DNA of 6,046 nt from NCBI GenBank assembly GCA_937967775.1, contig CALCJH010000369.1:1-6046 (forward strand), read 5' to 3'. Below, in pieces: positions 1 to 5,160 of the stretch; position 1 is the first letter of the stretch, and each line of letters begins with the position of its first letter. A program made the translations under genes and the position numbers. The notes beneath the pieces are model-generated. The model had not been told where the DNA came from and did no database searches. It worked only from the letters and a program-made list of their open reading frames with translations. The DNA is from an uncultured bacterium. GTDB taxonomy: Bacteria; Armatimonadota; UBA5829; DSUL01.

Positions 1-254
1 TTGAACAGCACGCGGATGTTCTCGATGATGTTGTAGCCGAACGGGTAGGAGGCGGACATCGTCACGGTATAAACCGAGGTCCCGTCCGTGACGATGACAT
101 CGGCGTTCAGCGCGGGAAAGGTAGAAACCTCAGTCACCGACGCAAACACCGGCCCGCCGCCCGGTCCTCTTACGGCGAGCAGCAGGCCCACTGCGAAGAG
201 CAGACAGGCAGACACGCGGGAAATACGCGAAAAATCAGTCGCGGAAAGAATCAT
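1..254 (-). CDS. Secreted or surface protein, N-terminal part (cut by left edge)
   Basis: The first 84 codons are present; the gene continues beyond the left edge. The ATG at 252-254 is preceded by GGGAG with an 8-nt gap, which supports this start. Residues 1-15 include basic positions (Arg10, Arg13). They are followed by a hydrophobic core at about 16-28 (ACLLFAVGLLLAV), a Gly/Pro-rich turn, and a likely signal peptidase I site after VFA (residue 38). I infer export across the cytoplasmic membrane. The mature part that is visible (39-84) alternates hydrophobic and Thr/Ser residues (ADVIVTDGTSVYTVTMSASY), which suggests a beta-sandwich or repeat-type surface domain. I do not recognise the family. 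It lies 148 nt downstream of the SDR gene on the same strand, with a separate promoter candidate in the gap. Confidence is good that it is a real coding start, low for any role. Confidence 0.72.
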   Translation of the reverse strand, partial: MILSATDFSRISRVSACLLFAVGLLLAVRGPGGGPVFASVTEVSTFPALNADVIVTDGTSVYTVTMSASYPFGYNIIENIRVLF

Positions 255-323
255 CTCGGGTTCTCCCGTACGATCAGCACAAAAGGGTTGTTGGCCGGCA
301 ACCAGATCGTTACTTACACGAAC

Positions 324-332
324 ATTCTACCA
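324..332 (-). promoter_or_regulatory. Extended -10 promoter candidate for the secreted-protein gene
   Basis: Read on the minus strand this is TGG followed by TAGAAT, an extended -10 (TGn) with 5 of 6 consensus bases. It would start transcription near position 317, giving a leader of about 60 nt before the ATG at 254. No convincing -35 box lies 17 nt upstream, as is common for extended -10 promoters. The site is between the SDR stop and the secreted-protein start, so it would let that gene be expressed independently of the dehydrogenase pair. Confidence 0.45.
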
Positions 333-368
333 CAGGTCCGCCGGCAGCAGGGGCAGCAGTCTTCGGGG

Positions 369-405
369 TGAACCGGGTCCGGCGCCGTGGTCTCCGGATG
401 GTTCA
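369..405 (-). terminator. Nested hairpin at the end of the SDR gene (possible terminator or 3' stabiliser)
   Basis: TGAACC (369-374) and GGTTCA (400-405) form a perfect 6-bp inverted repeat. Inside it TCCGG (378-382) pairs with CCGGA (394-398), leaving an 11-nt loop. On the minus strand the hairpin begins with the SDR stop codon itself. No U-tract follows, so it is not a standard intrinsic terminator. It could slow exonucleases, assist Rho-dependent termination, or be a chance structure in GC-rich DNA. Confidence 0.3.
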
Positions 406-1215
406 GGACTTCGGATCCGGGTTTTCCCTGCGGGGCAGCGCGCGAGTCGAACCCCCTGTGATGCCGCCGTCCACCAGCAGCGTCTGAGCGGTGATGTAGG
501 CGCTTGCGTCCGATGCCAGAAACACGATGGCTCCATCCAGGTCCGTGGGCTGCCCGGGGCGCTTCAGCGGGATGCGATCGCACAGATACTCCACCCACTC
601 CTGGTCCTCGTACATCACGCGCGTCTGCTCCGTCTTGAACCATCCCGGCGCAAGACAGTTCACCGTGATGCCGTACGGCCCCCAGTCGTCGGCCAGGCTC
701 ATGGTGAGCTGCTTCACACCCCCACGGCTGGCGCCGTATGGAGCAAGCCCCGCGTAGCCGAAGACGCAGGTGACGGATCCGATGTTGATGATGCGCCCGT
801 ACCTGCGCTCCGCCATTCTGCGGGCAACCGCCTGCGCCACGAAGAAGGTGCCACGCAGATTGGTGTCCAGGACCGTGTTCCAGTCGTCCCAGGTCACCTC
901 GAACGCCGGTTTGCGGATGTTGCATCCGGCGTTGTTGACCAGGATATCCACCTTCCCGTAGTGCTCCCAAGCGTCCCGCGCCATACGCTGGATGCTATCG
1001 TAGTCCCGCACGTCCAGTTCCAGGGGGAGCGCGCGGCGGCCCATCTCCTCGATCTCCCGGCGGAAGGGCTCCAGCGCCTCGATGCTGCGGCTGGTGATGA
1101 CCAGATCGGCTCCGGCGCGCGCCAGAGCCCGTCCGAAATACTGTCCCAGACCGCGGCTGGCTCCGGTGACGATGGCCACGCGGCCGCTCAGATCGAAGAT
1201 GCTTGTGTCGCCCAT
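403..1215 (-). CDS. SDR family oxidoreductase (gluconate 5-dehydrogenase-like)
   Basis: 270-aa classical short-chain dehydrogenase, probably oxidising or reducing a sugar, sugar acid or polyol in the cytoplasm. The Rossmann glycine motif TGASRGLG is at 17-24, NNAG at 94-97, the tetrad Asn at 119 (DTNLRG), catalytic Ser147 and Tyr160, and the PGWF turn at 190-193. The usual YxxxK is YGASR here, so Arg164 replaces the catalytic Lys. Arg21 and Arg43 suggest NADP(H) rather than NAD(H). The overall pattern is closest to gluconate 5-dehydrogenase/IdnO-like enzymes; the exact substrate is not determinable. A polar tail of about 18 residues follows the normal VDGG end. The ATG at 1213-1215 has GGAG 10 nt upstream; the reading frame stays open further upstream, but that stretch overlaps the preceding gene and has no family similarity. 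It begins 23 nt after the zinc dehydrogenase stop, so the two are likely one operon. Confidence 0.93.
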   Translation of the reverse strand: MGDTSIFDLSGRVAIVTGASRGLGQYFGRALARAGADLVITSRSIEALEPFRREIEEMGRRALPLELDVRDYDSIQRMARDAWEHYGKVDILVNNAGCNIRKPAFEVTWDDWNTVLDTNLRGTFFVAQAVARRMAERRYGRIINIGSVTCVFGYAGLAPYGASRGGVKQLTMSLADDWGPYGITVNCLAPGWFKTEQTRVMYEDQEWVEYLCDRIPLKRPGQPTDLDGAIVFLASDASAYITAQTLLVDGGITGGSTRALPRRENPDPKS

Positions 1216-1238
1216 TGTCTCTGGTCTCCGTCCCGGCG

Positions 1239-2270
1239 TCAGGGTTCCAGGATCACCTTCATCAATCCCGGCTCGCGCGCATACAGCCGGGCGAACCACT
1301 CCGGTCCCTCCTCCAGCGGAGCTGCGGCGCTGATGAGCCGGTCCACCCGCACCTGCCCGGATGCGATCAACTCCAGACAGCGGGGATACTCGCCTGCGGA
1401 GGCGCAGGAGCCCTGCAGGGTGAGCTCGCGCGTCACCACCCACTGGAGAGGCAGGGTGACTTCCGGGGCCAGATTGCCCACCAACGTCACCCACCCGCCC
1501 TTCCGGACGGACGCGACCGCCGTGCGGAACGCCTCCGCATTGCCCGCCGCGTCGAACGCAAGGTCCACCCCGTCCCGCTCTGTGAGCGCGCGCACCACGG
1601 AAGGAACGTCGGAGCTGGAGGCATACAGCAGTTCGTCAGCGCCCAGATCCCGGGCCAGGTCCAGCCGCCTGCCGTCCATGTCCGCCACCAGCACCCGAGG
1701 ACACCCTTCGGCCTTCAGCGCCTGCATCAGCAGCAGGCCGATCATCCCCGCTCCCACCACCAACACAGTGCGGGCTTGCTTCACCGGCGAGATGCGCACG
1801 GCATGTGCGCCGATGGACACCGCCTCCACCATTGCGGCCTGACGGAACGGAAGGCCGTCCGGCAGCCGGTAAAGGATGCGCTCCGGAACGGCAACATACT
1901 CCGCAAACGCCCCGTCACGGCGGTAATCCCCGCAGGATACGCCCAGAACCCGCCTGCGGTCGCACAGGTTGACGCGCCCCTCGCGGCAGAAGGAGCACTC
2001 GCCGCAGTAGACAGTGGAGTCGAACGTGACCCGTTCGCCCTCTTTCCAGCCCGACACGCCCGGCCCGAGCGCAGTGATCTCTCCCGCCGCCTCGTGCCCC
2101 ATAATGACCGCAGGAATGCGCCTTCCCGTGCTGCCATCCATCCCGTGGACGTCGCTGCCGCAGATGCCGCACGCCCGCACCCGCACCAGTACCTCTCCCG
2201 GCCCCGGCTCGGGCTCGGGAACCTCCCGGACAGCCAAGCGCCCGTATTCCTCCAGCACAAGAGCTCTCAT
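1239..2270 (-). CDS. Zinc-dependent medium-chain alcohol/polyol dehydrogenase
   Basis: 343-aa MDR-superfamily enzyme of the threonine/sorbitol/L-idonate dehydrogenase type, oxidising a secondary hydroxyl of a sugar, polyol or amino alcohol. Catalytic zinc ligands are Cys37 (GICGSD), His59 and Glu60 (GHE), with Glu149 as a probable further ligand. The structural zinc site is Cys89, Cys92, Cys95 and Cys103. The nucleotide-binding motif is GAGMIG at 173-178, and Asp197 with Asp199 at the end of the second strand point to NAD(H). All key residues are intact and the length is normal. The ATG at 2268-2270 is chosen because GGGAGT lies 6 nt upstream; an in-frame TTG at 2285 would add five residues but overlaps that ribosome site. 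It is first in a two-gene unit with the SDR, an IdnD/IdnO-like arrangement. Threonine dehydrogenase or another sugar dehydrogenase remains possible. Confidence 0.94.
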   Translation of the reverse strand: MRALVLEEYGRLAVREVPEPEPGPGEVLVRVRACGICGSDVHGMDGSTGRRIPAVIMGHEAAGEITALGPGVSGWKEGERVTFDSTVYCGECSFCREGRVNLCDRRRVLGVSCGDYRRDGAFAEYVAVPERILYRLPDGLPFRQAAMVEAVSIGAHAVRISPVKQARTVLVVGAGMIGLLLMQALKAEGCPRVLVADMDGRRLDLARDLGADELLYASSSDVPSVVRALTERDGVDLAFDAAGNAEAFRTAVASVRKGGWVTLVGNLAPEVTLPLQWVVTRELTLQGSCASAGEYPRCLELIASGQVRVDRLISAAAPLEEGPEWFARLYAREPGLMKVILEP

Positions 2271-2275
2271 GTCGC

Positions 2276-2281
2276 ACTCCC
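2276..2281 (-). promoter_or_regulatory. Ribosome binding site that decides the zinc dehydrogenase start
   Basis: GGGAGT on the minus strand sits 6 nt before the ATG at 2270. It falls between the upstream in-frame TTG (2285) and the ATG, so it favours the ATG. Confidence 0.75.
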
Positions 2282-2289
2282 GCAACGAT

Positions 2290-2295
2290 AGTATA
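2290..2295 (-). promoter_or_regulatory. -10 box candidate for the zinc dehydrogenase-SDR unit
   Basis: TATACT on the minus strand (5 of 6 to TATAAT) would place a transcription start near 2283 and give a leader of about 13 nt carrying the GGGAGT ribosome site. The -35 region (about 2313-2318, TGCGCC) matches poorly, so either an activator is needed or the call is wrong. The remaining spacer (2296-2363) up to the divergent tRNA-Pro promoter shows no further signal that I recognise. Confidence 0.4.
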
Positions 2296-2363
2296 ACTGC
2301 CGGAGACAGCCAGGCGCACGCCGCAGCCGAACCACCCCGGCCGGGCTGAACGGAGCCGGCGCA

Positions 2364-2393
2364 TTGCCGGGCGGTGCGGTGGACACGTATAAT
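2364..2393 (+). promoter_or_regulatory. Sigma-70-type promoter of tRNA-Pro
   Basis: The -35 box TTGCCG (2364-2369) is separated by 18 nt from a perfect -10 box TATAAT (2388-2393). The predicted transcription start is near 2400, about 10 nt before the mature 5' end of the tRNA. The match and position fit a strong housekeeping promoter for a stable RNA. Confidence 0.75.
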
Positions 2394-2410
2394 GGGGAGG
2401 AATCCGGAAT

Positions 2411-2484
2411 CGGGGTGTGGCGCAGTTTGGCAGCGCGTCCGCTTTGGGAGCGGAAGGTCGCCGGTTCAAATCCGGCCACCCCGA
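2411..2484 (+). tRNA. tRNA-Pro (anticodon UGG)
   Basis: 74-nt tRNA gene with a full cloverleaf. The acceptor stem CGGGGTG (2411-2417) pairs with CACCCCG (2477-2483) and the discriminator is A2484. The D-stem is GCGC/GCGC. The anticodon stem is TCCGC/GCGGA with loop TTTGGGA, giving anticodon TGG at 2445-2447. The T-arm is GCCGG-TTCAAAT-CCGGC. The C1:G72 first pair is typical of bacterial tRNA-Pro. The CCA end is not encoded, so a CCA-adding enzyme is needed. U34 can in principle read all CCN codons, most strongly CCA and CCG. Confidence 0.97.
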
Positions 2485-2510
2485 TATCTCAAAAGGCCGT
2501 ACAGCAAAAA

Positions 2511-2583
2511 AGCGGGCGACCGGGCTCGAACCGGCGACATCCAGCTTGGAAGGCTAGCGCTCTACCAACTGAGCTACGCCCGC
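2511..2583 (-). tRNA. tRNA-Gly (anticodon UCC)
   Basis: 73-nt tRNA gene on the minus strand. The acceptor stem GCGGGCG (2583-2577) pairs with CGCCCGC (2518-2512) and the discriminator is U, as is usual in bacterial tRNA-Gly. The anticodon loop CTTCCAA gives TCC (complement of 2548-2550), reading GGA and GGG. The T-loop is TTCGAGC. CCA is not encoded. It faces tRNA-Pro tail to tail across 26 nt. A T-run on its own strand (complement of 2506-2510) follows directly and may help end transcription. Confidence 0.97.
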
Positions 2584-2593
2584 TTGCACTGGG

Positions 2594-2602
2594 ATTATAC
2601 CA
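2594..2602 (-). promoter_or_regulatory. Extended -10 promoter of tRNA-Gly
   Basis: On the minus strand this reads TGG then a perfect TATAAT, an extended -10 box. The transcription start would be near 2587, only about 4 nt before the mature tRNA 5' end at 2583. The matching -35 position (about 2617-2622, GTGCAA) is weak and lies inside the palindrome at 2605-2629. Confidence 0.7.
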
Positions 2603-2604
2603 TT

Positions 2605-2629
2605 GAGAGGCGCGCATTGCACGCCTCTC
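2605..2629. repeat. 25-bp palindrome between divergent tRNA-Gly and tRNA-Arg
   Basis: GAGAGGCG (2605-2612) and CGCCTCTC (2622-2629) are a perfect 8-bp inverted repeat around a 9-nt centre, whose GC/GC bases add two more pairs after one mismatch. It lies upstream of the tRNA-Gly -10 box and covers its -35 region, in the 64-nt spacer that must also hold any tRNA-Arg promoter. It could be an operator or an RNA hairpin in the tRNA-Arg leader. No convincing -10 box was found between it and tRNA-Arg; a TATACC at 2596-2601 on the plus strand is the only weak candidate. Confidence 0.5.
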
Positions 2630-2647
2630 CGAAGAGAGTTTCTGCAC

Positions 2648-2720
2648 GCCCCCGTAGCTCAGGGGATAGAGCAACTGCCTTCTAAGCAGTGGGCCACAGG
2701 TTCGAATCCTGTCGGGGGCG
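2648..2720 (+). tRNA. tRNA-Arg (anticodon UCU)
   Basis: 73-nt tRNA gene. The acceptor stem GCCCCCG (2648-2654) pairs with CGGGGGC (2713-2719) and the discriminator is G2720. The anticodon stem ACTGC/GCAGT holds loop CTTCTAA, with anticodon TCT at 2681-2683, reading AGA and AGG. The T-arm is ACAGG-TTCGAAT-CCTGT. CCA is not encoded. Its 3' end lies 24 nt from the stop codon of the convergent Gfo/Idh/MocA gene, with no clear terminator in between. Confidence 0.97.
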
Positions 2721-2744
2721 CTCCCTTCATCCGGCGCCGCTCCC

Positions 2745-3842
2745 TCAAGTGAGAGGAATGACCTGTCCCGGCCCTTCGGCGAACGCCTCGAACACCCGGG
2801 TCACCTGCCAGGCCTGCTCCAGGGTTCCTTTCGCCGGCGGACGGCCCTCCAGGATGCTTTCGGCGAACTCCCGGACCTCGCCGTAGTATCCCATCAGGAA
2901 CAGCCCCTTGTTGTAAAGCTGCCCCAACGAGAACTCCGGCTCCCAGACGGCGGTGGTCTCTTCCGGAGTCCCGCGGAAGAAGTCCGGGTTGTCTCCGTAG
3001 CCGACCGGTGGATTGCGGTGGTAGCTGACGCGGATATTGTTCTCCACCACGATGTGCCGTCCCCGCCCGACGATAAGCGTCCGCTCCATGCCGCCGGAGA
3101 GAGACTGCCCGGCCGTCAGCGAAAGGACCGCCACCTCGCCCGTCTCAAAGGTGAAGACTGCGGCGCCTGAACCCGACTCCGAGCGCTGATAGAAGAGTGT
3201 GGCCGGCATTCCCAGCAGAAAGACGACGAGCGACACCGGGTGGCAGAGATGGTCCAGAAAACCCACCACTCCTCCTTCGGCCGGGCCTCCCTGCACATAC
3301 CGGCGCAGTTCCCCGGCCGGCGGGATGCCCTGCGGATACTGCACGCTCACCAGCGTCGCGCCGCCGAAATCCTCCAGGTGCATCAGCTCGCGCGCCTTCT
3401 CGTTGGCCGGGAAGAACATCTTCTTGAAGCCCACCATCACTGTCTTCCCGGTCTCCCGGGAGAGGCTTTGCAGCTTGCTGATCTCCTCGCAGGAGGCGGC
3501 GGGAGGCTTCTCGATCCACACGTGCACCCCGGCGCGGAGGCACTCCGAGGCGATGGCCGGATAAAGCGGGCGGCCATCGGCGTCGTAACCGGTGACCACG
3601 AAGACCGCGTCCAGGTCTTCCTTCTCCAGCATCTCGTGGTAGTCCGTGTAGGAACTCTCCGCCCCGAATCGCTCCGCAAATGCGCGGGCGCGCTCGCCGT
3701 CCAGGTCGCACGTGGCTGACAGCCGCACCGGGGCGAACTGGAAGGTGGGGTAGATATTGCGGAAGGCGTGCGAGCCGCACCCGATGAAACCGGCCCGGAT
3801 CTCCGGCCGGTCTTCCAGATGCCCGTGAAAGCCAATCCTCAC
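2745..3842 (-). CDS. Gfo/Idh/MocA family oxidoreductase
   Basis: 365-aa NAD(P)-dependent sugar or inositol dehydrogenase-like enzyme, expected to be cytoplasmic. The N-terminal Rossmann fold starts at about residue 16 with GFIGCGSHAFRN (18-29); Asp46 at the end of the second strand suggests NAD(H). The family motif EKP is at 111-113, with Lys112 the expected catalytic Lys. The C-terminal substrate domain carries GG at 190-191 and D-H-L-C-H at 197-201, where His201 is the likely catalytic His. Length is normal for the family; the substrate cannot be told. The GTG start at 3840-3842 overlaps the htrA stop by 4 nt (GTGA), and GGGGAG lies 8 nt upstream, so translation is probably coupled to the protease. 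No Tat or Sec signal is seen: the 17 residues before the Rossmann strand are polar. Confidence 0.93.
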   Translation of the reverse strand: MRIGFHGHLEDRPEIRAGFIGCGSHAFRNIYPTFQFAPVRLSATCDLDGERARAFAERFGAESSYTDYHEMLEKEDLDAVFVVTGYDADGRPLYPAIASECLRAGVHVWIEKPPAASCEEISKLQSLSRETGKTVMVGFKKMFFPANEKARELMHLEDFGGATLVSVQYPQGIPPAGELRRYVQGGPAEGGVVGFLDHLCHPVSLVVFLLGMPATLFYQRSESGSGAAVFTFETGEVAVLSLTAGQSLSGGMERTLIVGRGRHIVVENNIRVSYHRNPPVGYGDNPDFFRGTPEETTAVWEPEFSLGQLYNKGLFLMGYYGEVREFAESILEGRPPAKGTLEQAWQVTRVFEAFAEGPGQVIPLT

Positions 3843-5002
3843 TGCGCAGGCTCCCCGGATTCCTGTAGGTCCATAGTCACGATCACCCTCTTGCCCTCTC
3901 TCCAGAGCACCAGCTTCATCTTCTGGCCCACGCGAGCCTGCACGAACACCCCCACCACGTCGTCCGCCGTGGTGATCTTCTGCCCGTCTATCTCCAGAAT
4001 GACGTCGCCCGCCTCGATGCCCGCCCGCGAGGCGGGGCTGGGCTGCTCCACGCGGACGATGAGTGCCCCTTCCGCGGCGGGCATCCCCAGACGACCCGCG
4101 ATGCGCGTGGTCAGGTCACGGACATAGAACCCTGGCCAGGGCCTGCGCACCTTGCCGTACTGCTCGATCTCCCTGACCACCCAGCGCACCGTGGAGACTG
4201 GCGTGGCGAACCCGATGCCCTGGGCCTCGGAGATGATGGCAGTATTCAGGCCGATGACCTGCCCCCTCAGGTTGCACAGGGGGCCGCCCGAGTTGCCCGG
4301 ATTGATGGCGGCATCCGTCTGGATCATGTTCTGCAGAATGGTGCCGCCGGGGCTTTTCAGCGTGCGCCCGGTGGCACTGACCACTCCCACCGTTACCGTG
4401 TTCTTGAAGCCGAACGGATTGCCGATGGCCACCACCCAGCTTCCGATGACCAGGGTATCCGATGAAGCCAGAGTCGCCTGGGGCAGATTCTTTCCCTCGA
4501 TCTTCAGCAGCGCCAGATCGCTGGGCGGATCGCTTCCGAGGACCTGCGCTTCGAAGGCCTGCTTGTCGGGGAGGGTAACGGTGATGCGGGACGCGCCCTG
4601 GATAACATGGTGGTTGGTGAGCACCAGCCCCTTCGCGCCGTCAATGATGACGCCGGAGCCCTGCCCGGAAGGGACTTCCTCGGCCTGAGGCTCGCCGAAG
4701 AATCCCCAGAAGTCACCGAAGGTGAAGCGGTATCGCCGGGCGGTGGTGTCTATGTTCACCACCGCCGGGCCAACCCGGCGCACCGCCTCGATGACCGGGC
4801 TCCGCTCATCCGGCGCATCCACGCCGGTGCCTGCGGCTCCTTGGATCGGCGTGAGGGCAGGCCTGCCGACCGTCCAGACCTCCGGAGCCTTCGGACGCCC
4901 TCCTGCCAGCCTCGCGCCCAGAAAGCCACCCGCCGCAGAAAGGCCGAACACCGCGGCGAGCAGGAGCAGAATATGCCGTCTAGCCATGACTGTCCGGATC
5001 AT
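3839..5002 (-). CDS. HtrA/DegP-type serine protease, membrane-anchored, one PDZ domain
   Basis: 387-aa trypsin-fold protease or chaperone (S1C family) for misfolded envelope proteins. A basic N-terminus and hydrophobic segment at about 10-33 form a signal anchor, so the catalytic part faces outside the cytoplasmic membrane. A linker follows (35-68), then the protease domain at about 69-285 with the triad His132 (TNHHVI), Asp162 (SDLALL) and Ser238 (GNSGGP). The oxyanion and substrate regions TDAAINPGNSGG and GFATP are intact. One PDZ domain occupies about 292-380 (carboxylate-binding region near 291-295, AGIEAGDVI at 327-335). The ATG at 5000-5002 is preceded by AGGTGAGG; the ATG five codons later has no ribosome site. 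It is divergent from pdxT by 158 nt and overlaps the next gene by 4 nt. DegQ, DegS and HtrA labels cannot be separated from sequence alone. Confidence 0.96.
   Translation of the reverse strand: MIRTVMARRHILLLLAAVFGLSAAGGFLGARLAGGRPKAPEVWTVGRPALTPIQGAAGTGVDAPDERSPVIEAVRRVGPAVVNIDTTARRYRFTFGDFWGFFGEPQAEEVPSGQGSGVIIDGAKGLVLTNHHVIQGASRITVTLPDKQAFEAQVLGSDPPSDLALLKIEGKNLPQATLASSDTLVIGSWVVAIGNPFGFKNTVTVGVVSATGRTLKSPGGTILQNMIQTDAAINPGNSGGPLCNLRGQVIGLNTAIISEAQGIGFATPVSTVRWVVREIEQYGKVRRPWPGFYVRDLTTRIAGRLGMPAAEGALIVRVEQPSPASRAGIEAGDVILEIDGQKITTADDVVGVFVQARVGQKMKLVLWREGKRVIVTMDLQESGEPAQ
3851..3856 (-). promoter_or_regulatory. Ribosome binding site for the GTG-started Gfo/Idh/MocA gene
   Basis: GGGGAG inside the last codons of the HtrA gene, 8 nt before the GTG at 3842. 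It supports the GTG start and the overlapping-stop coupling. Confidence 0.75.
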
Positions 5003-5160
5003 ACCTCACCTGATAAGAGCAGTTAGCACGCGGCGCTGTTTTCCGCAAGCGAGCCGCTCCAACCCTCCGCTTGCGGCAGCCGCCGTTCGCCGCTACCATG
5101 ACCGGTAGCCGGGGCGGCCAGATTCCGCCCCGCAAGACTTGGAGGAGCGAACACCAGAGC
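5003..5160. promoter_or_regulatory. Divergent htrA-pdxT intergenic region with three stem-loops
   Basis: 158 nt between the HtrA start and the chosen PdxT start. It contains a perfect 9-bp inverted repeat (CCGCAAGCG at 5043-5051, CGCTTGCGG at 5068-5076, 16-nt loop). Next is a 6-bp stem GCTACC/GGTAGC (5092-5097, 5104-5109). Immediately after is an 8-bp GC stem (5110-5117 with 5125-5132, 7-nt loop). The last ends 8 nt before the pdxT ribosome site. No strong promoter is evident: GATAAG at 5012-5017 on the plus strand is a weak -10 candidate, and nothing clear serves htrA. The region may be a regulatory leader; it matches no riboswitch class that I recognise. Confidence 0.45.
5141..5147 (+). promoter_or_regulatory. 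Ribosome binding site for pdxT (TTG start)
   Basis: GGAGGAG lies 13 nt before the TTG at 5161, slightly long but the only strong Shine-Dalgarno site ahead of the conserved PdxT N-terminus. The in-frame ATG at 5098 and TTG at 5071 lie upstream of it within the stem-loop region and lack such sites. Confidence 0.6.

Noticed and set aside
204..215. Lipobox-like Val-Ser-Ala-Cys (residues 14-17) in the left-edge secreted protein
   Set aside because: The hydrophobic core follows rather than precedes the Cys, so it cannot be a lipoprotein signal.
1216..1494. Longer N-terminus for the SDR (93 extra residues)
   Set aside because: This stretch overlaps the zinc dehydrogenase 3' end in another frame, and the SDR fold starts right after the ATG at 1215, which has its own ribosome site.
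88..1842. 584-codon open frame on the plus strand
   Set aside because: It runs antisense through the SDR and zinc dehydrogenase genes, both of which have intact family motifs. Its translation has no recognisable domain; long antisense frames are common in GC-rich DNA.
1203..2291. 362-codon open frame on the plus strand
   Set aside because: It is antisense to the zinc dehydrogenase, rich in His/Arg/Pro with no motif, and lacks a ribosome site.
2411..2720. tRNA genes as an attachment site of an integrated element
   Set aside because: No integrase, no partial tRNA copy and no direct repeat of a tRNA end were seen in the window.
5071..5160. 30-residue N-terminal extension of PdxT from an upstream TTG or ATG
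   Set aside because: The sequence is non-homologous to PdxT, falls in the stem-loop region, and lies upstream of or across the GGAGGAG ribosome site.
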